Source: Planctomycetota bacterium (lineage in GTDB: Bacteria; Planctomycetota; Planctomycetia; Pirellulales; Pirellulaceae). From it: a DNA stretch of 60,189 nt. Under the pieces are notes generated by a model, which was given only the letters and a program-made list of their open reading frames with translations, was not told the DNA's origin and did no database searches. Below, one piece after another: positions 26,801-34,057 of this stretch. The stretch's first letter is position 1; each line of letters starts with the position of its first letter. The stretch is taken from assembly GCA_003671195.1 (NCBI GenBank), contig QWPJ01000084.1:1-60189 (forward strand). The letters run 5' to 3'. Made by a program: the position numbers and the translations under genes.

Positions 26801-27728
26801 GTTGAATTTTCGCTTAAATTTTTTTCTTTTGAAAGGTTCTTCAAACATTGGGCAACGATAAATGTAAGTAGTCCGAGGGTCTCCTGTGGGAGTTTCCGCA
26901 CCTTTGACCCCTGACGTGCAAAGCTAGAAAGCTTTCAAAAGTTCGCGATCTTCCTCAATAACCGCAAAACAAATGGGTAAAAAGGATCTGGATAAAATAT
27001 CGAAGCATAAACCCTGGAGAGGATTAATTTTCCGTGTCAATACAATCGCAGTTTGCGTGTAAGTTTCAAGTTATCGCACAGAATTTTGAAAAAGCAATCC
27101 TGTGCCTCGGTGGAAACGAATTCTATACTTCTCTTTCAATGGCATTCTTCCTCAGAGAAACCAATGATTTGTATAGATAAAGCGCACTTTTATCATTTTG
27201 AAGCAGCTTATTTAAATGGCGGAAACAACTAAACCTACATCAGGGAAGTAACCACGCGATGATGGCGGAAACAACCACCCTTTGACTGCTCTCCACCTTG
27301 GTGCTTGCAATTCGGATGAGAACCCAAGGAAGTCATGAATCGGGCAGCCGAACGCCGAATTCGGTAAGGTCTTGAGGTAAACCCATTACGATTCCTCACT
27401 ACATCACCATAATTCGGGGACTGTCCCCGCTGCTTCTGACGATCGGCAGCAGCATGTGCTTGAACTTAACTTGGCCAGAATGCTCAGACTGTGGAGGAGA
27501 AGGGATCGAAAAAACCAAAGCCTTATTCCGGTCACTCAGACGAGGGGGATAGCGATCGATAATGTCCTGTAATTCGAATGCTTTACGGTACAATGGACCT
27601 AATGGTTTCGTGGATGCTATATCCTTTATGAGATTTATCTAGTGTTTGTGGGGGTTCCGTTTCCCAGCAATTATACCATCACCCACGATAATGCCGGATG
27701 GACCAATCAACGACACTAATCGCGGAAA

Positions 27729-28281
27729 GCGCATTTTCGTTTAACCCGCAGCCAACGGCGAGGAACTTAAATAAGCCCGCCAGGTTGCTGCGTATGGGGT
27801 CGAAAGGAAGGCATAAACTCATATCGCAATAAACGCCTTTGGTTTGATGGACCCCCAAATCCCGCGGCTTACGCACGCAGCAGTCAAGTGCCGCCCTGTG
27901 GGCGAAAACCGAACAGCCGGATCTCTACAGGAGATCCACTACCGAACAGCCGGATCTCTACAGGAGATCCACTACCGAACAGCCGGATCTCTACGGGAGA
28001 TCCACTACCGAACAGCCGGATCTCTACGGGAGATCCACTACCGAACAGCCTTACGCGCGCGGTGGTACGTTCCGCGGTTCAGAGGCTAATGATCGATGCC
28101 TCAAGTCGCTGTGACGCTTTCTTATCGAAGTCCCGGCCCCTTATTGGGACGAACCGCTGCACGAACCCTACGTCCAGCCGTCGGGAGAACAGCCAAACAG
28201 CCTTACGCGCGGTCGACCCCTCATCCCCCCCGCCCCTTTCTCCCCCGTCAAAGCCCGGGGGCGAAGGGGAGCCAAGCGGTT
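27729..28281 (+). repeat. Composite dispersed repeat, copy B
   Basis: Same order as copy A: a 190-bp conserved left block (27729-27918), then four 33-bp palindromic units with cores starting at 27919, 27952, 27985 and 28018, then a right block (28203-28281) matching 25525-25586. About 160 bp of sequence absent from copy A is inserted between the palindromic units and the right block. The first two cores read CTACAG and the last two CTACGG, which indicates duplication in pairs. Confidence 0.85.
27912..28043 (+). repeat. 33-bp tandem repeat with palindromic core, four units
   Basis: Each 33-bp unit is GAACAGCC, the 19-bp stem-loop GGATCTC-TACRG-GAGATCC (7-bp stem, 5-base loop), then ACTACC. 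Units are directly adjacent with no variable spacer, so this is not a CRISPR. The same core is found at 25458-25509 and, in the opposite orientation, at 39511-39742. Confidence 0.9.
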
Positions 28282-28332
28282 ATGGGAGCTCATGTTTAGC
28301 GAATATTAATTTTTGTTGGTATAAATTTGGGA

Positions 28333-28367
28333 GTCGGATCAGTCGGATCAGTCGGATCGGACTGATC
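28333..28367. repeat. 9-bp tandem repeat and small hairpin
   Basis: GTCGGATCA is repeated almost three times (28333-28358), and GATCAGTC/GACTGATC forms an 8-bp stem (28346-28367) with loop GGATCG. It starts 6 bp past the stop of the minus-strand propeller-hydrolase gene, so it may help to end that transcript. Confidence 0.6.
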
Positions 28368-28372
28368 AAACG

Positions 28373-30388
28373 CTACTTTTGCACAGTGTACCTCTCGATG
28401 AATTCCACCACGGGTGTGGGATCATCGAGTCCATGCGGATGGTGGCCCACGCCTGGCTTGCGGATCACCTCAAAGACCCCACCGAACTCCTTGTAGAGAT
28501 TCTCGGCCACCGCCGTGTTCTCCTCGACCGGGACGACGTCGTCGCTGTCCCCGACTACCGAAAGGATCGCGATCTTGTTCTTGGCTAAAAGCCCCAGTGT
28601 TTTCAAAGGTGTATGTGGATAGTCCGCAGCCTGCTCGTCGTTGTCAAACCCGTACCATCTTCTTAGCTCTTGCCAATCGCCAGGGCTCCCCTTTCCTTTC
28701 CCCTTGCCACCGGGCCAACTTTGGTAGTCAAGCACGGCCGCGTCGTCATAGATCACGCTGACGCGATCTGGATAAGTCGCCGCGTAGCGATGCGCATAGA
28801 GCCCCCCACGGCTGATCCCAATCAATACGGCTTGGGGATGGAACCCACGCTCAACGAGCATCTTGTGGAATGCACCGAGCTTGTCGATGGCTTTGGGAGC
28901 ACCAAAACTATTTCCAACCGAGAGAAACACATGGTAGTACCCGCGACTGACGAGCATCGGCGCCGCACATCGTTCGGTGAACGCATCCGGAAACATCATG
29001 CACCAGGTGAATCGACCGTCGGCTCGTGGATTTTTCGGCTCGACCACCCAAGCGTCTTGGCCATCGAACGAGAATCTATGGCGTTTAAAACCGTTCCAAG
29101 TATCGATCGTTTCTGCGTCAAAGGCCAAGTCGATCTTCGGCGATGCAAGCTCAATGCATACGACCTCGCTGTCATCGCGCAGGTAACCGCAACCATTCGC
29201 GATCGATAGAGTTTGTCGGTTTTTGCCGACCAGCGTCGCGCGACTGAGTTCTTGGAACCCGCTCGCATCGGCCCTTGCGATTACCAATTCCCCCTCTATG
29301 GTCGTCAACCAGAACTTGCCATCGGCATATACGAGATTCCCTTTGCCAAAACGCAACTTCTGCCAAACAGGTTTCCCCGTCTTGGCTTCGATGCACGAGA
29401 AATGACTCACAGGACCGGCCGCACCGACGTTGTCAAAGCCGTAGAGATGATCGCCGAGAACGATCGACGTTTGCCATTCGTTGCGCATCACACTTTTGGA
29501 ATCCAGCGATTTCCAGCGCTCGGAAACGGCATAAGTTCCGTTCTGTAACTTCACATCGAGAAGGACCGAGCCGTGGTTCTCCCCCGAGGAGATGAAAATA
29601 CCGCCATCGATCGATACCGGACTCGCTGTGTTGCAACCATAATCGGTCTCAAACGGGTAGCTCCAAAGAACTTTTCCGCTGTCGGGATCGATACCCAGGA
29701 CGGCCGTGCCACTGAAACTGACGACTTGTTTGGTACCCGCGAGGTCCATGAGCACAGGCGATGAGTAACCCGCGTGCCCCGAGCCGCTTTTCCAAAGCAA
29801 CTTGCCATCCGACGCAGCAAACGCAACGACCGCAGCGTCGTCGGCACCGGTGTGCACGATCAGGCGATCATCGATCACCAGCGGCGAGCAGGACATGCCG
29901 TACTCGGACGGCTTGGCCGATAGCTCTTGCATCACGTCTTTACTCCACAGCAGCCGACCCGATGCCAGATCCACTGCGATGAGAATACCTTCACCGGAGT
30001 AAGCGTATACACGCTCTGCGGCGATCGTCGGTGTGGCACGCGGCCCGTCTCCCATAGGGTTCTTGTAAGCTGGCCCGATTTGGGTTTTCCACTTCACTTT
30101 GCCATCGGCGGTATCCAGCGCTACGAGCCATTGTTTGCCTTCGTCGTTCCAAGTCGTCACTGCATAGTCGCCTTGAACGACCACCGCCGACATGCCGACC
30201 CCGCCAGCAGCTCGCCATCGGATCACCGGGCCAGTGGCGGGGAACGAATCGACAAGGGACGTCTCGGCGGAGATGCCGTTTCGGTTCTTGCCGAGGAACT
30301 CGGGCCAATCATCGGCTTGCGTGTGATTGCACCAACCCGCAAAAGTCATCAGCGCGATTGCAAAATTGAAAACAAAAGAATAGCGCAT
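28373..30388 (-). CDS. PQQ-like beta-propeller fused to alpha/beta hydrolase
   Basis: A 671-residue exported protein. The signal peptide MRYSFVFNFAIALMTFAGW is followed by DDWPEFLGKNRNGIS, the usual start of planctomycete PQQ-like propellers, and blades such as GRLLWSKDVMQE, GKLLWKSGSGHAGYSS and GKVLWSYPFETDYG to about residue 395. The C-terminal part (about 420-670) is an alpha/beta hydrolase with a GISRGG nucleophile elbow (serine), a DSDDVVP acid region and GVGHHPHG near the histidine. The start at 30388 has GAGGAAG six bases upstream; an ATG at 30403 also exists. A secreted esterase or peptidase-like activity is likely; the substrate is unknown. Confidence 0.83.
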   Translation of the reverse strand: MRYSFVFNFAIALMTFAGWCNHTQADDWPEFLGKNRNGISAETSLVDSFPATGPVIRWRAAGGVGMSAVVVQGDYAVTTWNDEGKQWLVALDTADGKVKWKTQIGPAYKNPMGDGPRATPTIAAERVYAYSGEGILIAVDLASGRLLWSKDVMQELSAKPSEYGMSCSPLVIDDRLIVHTGADDAAVVAFAASDGKLLWKSGSGHAGYSSPVLMDLAGTKQVVSFSGTAVLGIDPDSGKVLWSYPFETDYGCNTASPVSIDGGIFISSGENHGSVLLDVKLQNGTYAVSERWKSLDSKSVMRNEWQTSIVLGDHLYGFDNVGAAGPVSHFSCIEAKTGKPVWQKLRFGKGNLVYADGKFWLTTIEGELVIARADASGFQELSRATLVGKNRQTLSIANGCGYLRDDSEVVCIELASPKIDLAFDAETIDTWNGFKRHRFSFDGQDAWVVEPKNPRADGRFTWCMMFPDAFTERCAAPMLVSRGYYHVFLSVGNSFGAPKAIDKLGAFHKMLVERGFHPQAVLIGISRGGLYAHRYAATYPDRVSVIYDDAAVLDYQSWPGGKGKGKGSPGDWQELRRWYGFDNDEQAADYPHTPLKTLGLLAKNKIAILSVVGDSDDVVPVEENTAVAENLYKEFGGVFEVIRKPGVGHHPHGLDDPTPVVEFIERYTVQK

Positions 30389-30752
30389 GGGGAGCTTCCT
30401 CATTTTTGTGAGTCGCTTGTTTTAGAAGCGTGTTGTTCGAAAAGCACGGGCTTGATGATGATAAAGTAGCACGGCCTGAGGCACCCAAAAAGGGGTAGAG
30501 GCTTGGGAAGAACCGCTTGATTGCTGATCCAAAAAACTGGCATCGAGCAGTTGCCCCACTGCTTTTTGCACGCCCATCGAATACTCTTGATAGAGCCCCC
30601 AAAATGGGTGCCAGGAGCCCGGATATCAGGCCCTTATAACAAGATCTCCAGGATCGGATTGGACTTGTGCAAGATCGCGGTTTCTCAGTATGCAATCCTA
30701 CCGACGGTTTTGGACGGATTGCTTGTTTCAATGTTTTCTGGGAACAACGACG
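30389..30752. other. Divergent intergenic region
   Basis: A 364-bp gap between divergent genes that must hold both promoters. I see no hairpin, repeat or small coding frame that I can support. Confidence 0.4.
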
Positions 30753-31235
30753 ATGATCGCACGCTTTTTGCCGGGTTGCTTTCTTTTTGGAATCGCTCTT
30801 TTTCTGGCGATCTGCGCGAATTGGTCGTCGAGCCTAAGCCAATCGGATCTGCCCCCTTTGCCCGATCGGCAGGCACCCAATCCGCGAGGATTGCTCGATC
30901 CGCAACGCGCTCAAGCTTATCCGCCCAGCGATCTTCAAAATTCCGGAGCGATCTACCAAGGTGCCGGGGTGCACGTCGTCGGTCCATCGACCAGCAGCGC
31001 AACGGCGACTCATCTGATGTCCACAGCGACCCTGAGCAATGGATTCCAACAACTGGTGATCGTCGACCCAGCCAAATTGACCTTGGCCGTCTACCACATC
31101 GAACCCTCACGCGGCGATATTCAGCTCAAAAGCGTCCGCAAGATCGATGCGGACTTTTCGTTAGAAGAATTCAATCTGAGCGAGCCGACCCCCTCGACGA
31201 TCCGACGCAATTCCAGATCCCCGTCGGTTCGTTGA
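30753..31235 (+). CDS. Hypothetical exported protein
   Basis: A 160-residue protein of unknown function. It has a hydrophobic N-terminal anchor or signal (IARFLPGCFLFGIALFLAICANW), a low-complexity proline/serine linker, and a small beta-rich C-terminal domain (LSNGFQQLVIVDPAKLTLAVYHIEPSRGDIQLKSVRKIDADFSLEEF). I recall similar short proteins in planctomycete genomes, with a domain that seems to report a stored value such as PAKLTLAVY. I chose the ATG at 30753; the frame is open from 30690. It converges with RNase D, whose stop is 17 bp away. Confidence 0.6.
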   Translation: MIARFLPGCFLFGIALFLAICANWSSSLSQSDLPPLPDRQAPNPRGLLDPQRAQAYPPSDLQNSGAIYQGAGVHVVGPSTSSATATHLMSTATLSNGFQQLVIVDPAKLTLAVYHIEPSRGDIQLKSVRKIDADFSLEEFNLSEPTPSTIRRNSRSPSVR

Positions 31236-31252
31236 TCCATCGCGAGTGCTTA

Positions 31253-32497
31253 CTAGCGTTTTTGGCCGTCGACACTCAAGAATTTGATAGGGATCGGACT
31301 TCGCGGGTTATCCAGAACGATGGCCAATTTCCCGGCCAGGAGCTCGTCGAGTTCGTGGCCGACCAGATCGGCTCGCCAGCCTCGCAAGATCTCCGGCGGG
31401 GATTGTGTATCGGGGTCCGGATCGAGTCGATAATGGACGTAGTCCCGGATATCCTCGGCGGTGGCCACAAGCATCGGCGAGATATGCTTGTGATGGCAAA
31501 TGAAAGCCATTGCCGCTGAGAGAAATTGCGTCAACATTCCCGGCGGTTGCCCTTTTCCAAACCGCAGTTTCTTGGGCCAACTCGGTGGAGGTTCGGCAAG
31601 CGCCCCTTCGATGATCTTGGCAAGCTCAGGGATCATGGGCTTGGTGTTGCGGAATTCCATTCCCCTTAGGGATAGCAAGTGCTTTGGGTCGGACGAACCT
31701 CGCCGAGCCAACTCGACGAGCAAATCATCGCGTAAAATTCTCCTCGGAGGAACGTTCCGTTCTTTGGCCCGCTCGTCTCTCCAGTTCCAAAGCCCGCGCG
31801 CAACGCTCAGACTCGTGCCCGACAACGCCGACACTCCGCTGATGCGATGCCAGTTCTCACTCGACTCGTACTCATACAATTCCGCCTGCTTCGACCGGGT
31901 CTCTTCGAGCAACCATTCGAGCCTGCCGTGCTTGTGCAATCTCTCCGAGAAAACCTCGTAGATCGTCAATAAATCACGGACATCTTGGGCCGCATATTCC
32001 AACTGCCGTCGGGTCAGGGGACGGATTCGCCAATCGGACCGCGTTTCTTCTTTGTCCAAGTTTCCGCCGACGATCTTCTGAACCAGCTTGGCGTAGGAAG
32101 CCGGATACTCCATGCCAAGGAACCCCGCAGCGACCTGGATATCAAAAAGATTAGGAATCTGTTTTTCGGTGGCTCGGTAGCAGAAAAGCGACTCTTCACG
32201 CCCGGCGTGCACGACGACGGTTCGATCGGGATGGTGAAGCAAATTCCAGAATCCCGACATGTCTTCAATCCGCAAGGGATCGATGATCGCGATCCCCGAA
32301 TCGGTCTTGACCTGGATCAAACACAACTCGGGACGATACGAATCCTCCGAAACAAATTCGGTGTCGAATGCTAGCAACTTGCAGTTTTGATTGGAGTGGC
32401 ACCATTCGTTCAGCGCCAGTTGCTCTTCAATCCAATAGAAATCGGTCCCCAAATCGCCCCTCAAAGTCTGCGTCAGTGCCGCTATACTTGAACCCAA
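31253..32497 (-). CDS. rnd: Ribonuclease D
   Basis: A 414-residue 3'-5' exoribonuclease. The DEDDy core is complete: FDTEFVSED (Asp45, Glu47), VVVHAGREESLFCY with NLFDIQVAAGFLG, and YAAQDVRDLLTIYEVF. A probable HRDC-like helical region follows at about 215-300. RNase D trims tRNA and other stable RNA 3' ends in the cytoplasm. The start is TTG at 32497, preceded by GAGGAT about four bases upstream; this codon choice deserves a check. It is divergent from MfnB, whose start is 36 bp away. Confidence 0.9.
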   Translation of the reverse strand: MGSSIAALTQTLRGDLGTDFYWIEEQLALNEWCHSNQNCKLLAFDTEFVSEDSYRPELCLIQVKTDSGIAIIDPLRIEDMSGFWNLLHHPDRTVVVHAGREESLFCYRATEKQIPNLFDIQVAAGFLGMEYPASYAKLVQKIVGGNLDKEETRSDWRIRPLTRRQLEYAAQDVRDLLTIYEVFSERLHKHGRLEWLLEETRSKQAELYEYESSENWHRISGVSALSGTSLSVARGLWNWRDERAKERNVPPRRILRDDLLVELARRGSSDPKHLLSLRGMEFRNTKPMIPELAKIIEGALAEPPPSWPKKLRFGKGQPPGMLTQFLSAAMAFICHHKHISPMLVATAEDIRDYVHYRLDPDPDTQSPPEILRGWRADLVGHELDELLAGKLAIVLDNPRSPIPIKFLSVDGQKR

Positions 32498-32533
32498 TCG
32501 ATCCTCGTTCAGCCTCTGTTTTAATCCTTCTCG

Positions 32534-33334
32534 ATGAGCAATTCAACCGCCTGCCAGCTTCTAGTCAGCGCAAACACTCTCGAGGAGTGCATTTTGCTCC
32601 AAGACTTGAGCGTCCCTTGGATCGATCTCAAAGAACCGCGGCACGGACCGCTGGGTCGGCCTGAACTCCCTTTGGTCAAGCAATTCGCCAACCGGATGAC
32701 GTCCGCCTCGTCGATCAAAGCCCATTGGAGCATCGCAGGAGGTGAACTTCCAGACTGGAAGCCCCAGGCGGATCAAGCCTACATCGAAGCGGTCTGCCTC
32801 CGAGAGACTGCCAGAGAGACTTACCGAGGGACGGATCGAGGGCCTAATCGAACCGAGGGGCATATCAAATGGGGTTTGGCTCAAGCCGAGCGAACCTCTG
32901 ATTGGCAGGTTAAACTCGCGAAACTTGTCGAGCAAATTCCTAGCCCCGGACAAGTCATCCTCGTCCATTATGCCGACTATGCTCGCGTCGAGGCCCCCGA
33001 ATGGAAAAAGGTCCTTTCGATCGCAGCGGAACTCAAGATCGATAAAATCCTCATCGATACGGCGATCAAGGATGGATCCAAACTGACCGATTGGCTGGAA
33101 ATTCCCGCGCTCGAACAGCGAATCCAAGATGCCAAGCGTTGGAACTTTCAAATCGCCATCGCCGGATCGATCCCCTTGGATCAACTCGCCAAACTTAGCC
33201 GACTCGAACCGAATTGGATCGGAGTTCGCGGGGCCGTTTGCCGAAACCCAAAGGATAGAACCAGCACCATCGATCCAGCACTTGTCGAACTAGCCTTGGC
33301 TCAAGTCGGTCTTTCCCGAGCCGAGGTCGGCTAG
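32534..33334 (+). CDS. mfnB: (5-formylfuran-3-yl)methyl phosphate synthase homologue
   Basis: A 266-residue TIM-barrel enzyme of the MfnB/DUF556 family. The Schiff-base region reads WIDLKEPRHGPLGRP (Lys33), matching the D-V-K-N-P...G-x-L-G pattern of the family. Later conserved parts are KILIDTAIKDGSKLTDWL, IAIAGSIPLDQL and WIGVRGAVC. MfnB condenses two molecules of glyceraldehyde 3-phosphate to make the furan ring of methanofuran. Planctomycetes carry the tetrahydromethanopterin/methanofuran-linked C1 pathway, so a methanofuran-analogue role is plausible. No other C1-pathway gene is nearby; neighbours are RNase D and small hypotheticals. Confidence 0.82.
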   Translation: MSNSTACQLLVSANTLEECILLQDLSVPWIDLKEPRHGPLGRPELPLVKQFANRMTSASSIKAHWSIAGGELPDWKPQADQAYIEAVCLRETARETYRGTDRGPNRTEGHIKWGLAQAERTSDWQVKLAKLVEQIPSPGQVILVHYADYARVEAPEWKKVLSIAAELKIDKILIDTAIKDGSKLTDWLEIPALEQRIQDAKRWNFQIAIAGSIPLDQLAKLSRLEPNWIGVRGAVCRNPKDRTSTIDPALVELALAQVGLSRAEVG

Positions 33335-33352
33335 CCCCAGGACTAGCACCAG

Positions 33353-33598
33353 GTGAAACCAAAGACCACGAAGGAATCCGCGTTGTCCTCGAACCATCGT
33401 CCCTTGCCCCTGCCAGGTGTCGTCACCCAACGCGGAATCCCCGTCGGCGCCCTGGCCATCCCACCGGATCATCCCGACGAATTCATCCGGGATTTCAACC
33501 AAAGCTACGAAGCGATCGGTCTGCATGCGAGACTCCTGAGGTTGCCTAGCTTTCCCAGTCCGCAAACCGAACCCAGTCCGGACAACCCGGATTCCTAG
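33353..33598 (+). CDS. Small hypothetical protein
   Basis: An 81-residue frame starting with GTG 18 bp after the MfnB stop, with AGGA upstream. Third codon positions are GC-rich like the neighbours, and the central part (GIPVGALAIPPDHPDEFIRDFNQSYEAIGLHARLLRLP) looks like a folded protein rather than a shadow. No domain recognised. The overlapping minus-strand frame has poorer composition. It may be translated together with mfnB. Confidence 0.45.
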   Translation: MKPKTTKESALSSNHRPLPLPGVVTQRGIPVGALAIPPDHPDEFIRDFNQSYEAIGLHARLLRLPSFPSPQTEPSPDNPDS

Positions 33599-33693
33599 CA
33601 TCTTAGTGCGGACTGTTAAGGTCCACGGTCGAATCCAAATAGGCAACCTTCTCCACAGGTCTTCGTGCGCCTTGATCGGATTCCTCAAGCACA

Positions 33694-33927
33694 ATGCAAA
33701 CAGCACCTACTCAATCCCCCTCCAACGATGCATCATCGGCCGACGATGACCAAGCCGAATGCTCATCGATCCAGATGGACCATCCGGATCGTATGGCGGA
33801 GTTGAACGGTAGGTATGACCTGGTTCTGGAACAAATCGATGCATTAGATTTGCAGATTCTAAGGCTCCTGAAGGAAATATCCGTCGAAAAACCGGCCAAC
33901 TTTCAGGCTCCTGAGCTTCCCCGTTGA
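33694..33927 (+). CDS. Small acidic helical hypothetical protein
   Basis: A 77-residue protein. The first 30 residues are polar and disordered-looking; residues about 33-65 (MAELNGRYDLVLEQIDALDLQILRLLKEI) form one clear amphipathic helix suited to coiled-coil pairing. No cysteine, signal or catalytic motif. It lies 130 bp before the second DUF1549/DUF1553 gene. Function unknown. Confidence 0.5.
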   Translation: MQTAPTQSPSNDASSADDDQAECSSIQMDHPDRMAELNGRYDLVLEQIDALDLQILRLLKEISVEKPANFQAPELPR

Positions 33928-34057
33928 CTCGGCTCGGGCGTCCAACGATAAATTAGAAGTGGATCCGAAGCGACGGGAGTGAATCTCGCAGCATCGGATC
34001 GCCGGGTTGTTCCAGACCCGCCCTCCTGCCCTACCTGCCTAATGATCGAGTCGGACC

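Larger units (their letters stand above)
26801..28372. other. Gene-poor region upstream of the PEP-CTERM gene
   Basis: About 1.57 kb without a supported gene. 26801-27210 is AT-rich and should contain the PEP-CTERM promoter. ATGGCGGAAACAAC occurs twice (near 27215 and 27262), separated by a short unique segment. GGGGACTGTCCCC at about 27416-27428 is a short palindrome. A minus-strand frame at 27399-27593 has no recognisable features and is not called. From 27729 the second composite repeat begins, and 28333-28367 holds a 9-bp tandem repeat with a small hairpin. Confidence 0.55.

Noticed and set aside
27399..27593. Minus-strand 64-codon frame as a transposase remnant
   Set aside because: No transposase motif can be recognised and the C-terminal part reads through a short palindrome.
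27912..28043. Regular 33-bp repeats resembling a CRISPR array
   Set aside because: Units are directly adjacent, with no variable spacers, and no cas gene is nearby.
27844..28496. Plus-strand frames with RISTGDPLPNS-like repeats
   Set aside because: The peptide repeats are the 33-bp DNA repeat read in frame; the longest frame also runs into the convergent gene.
33290..33706. Minus-strand 138-codon frame
   Set aside because: The plus-strand small frame fits codon use better and follows mfnB closely; the minus frame lacks features.
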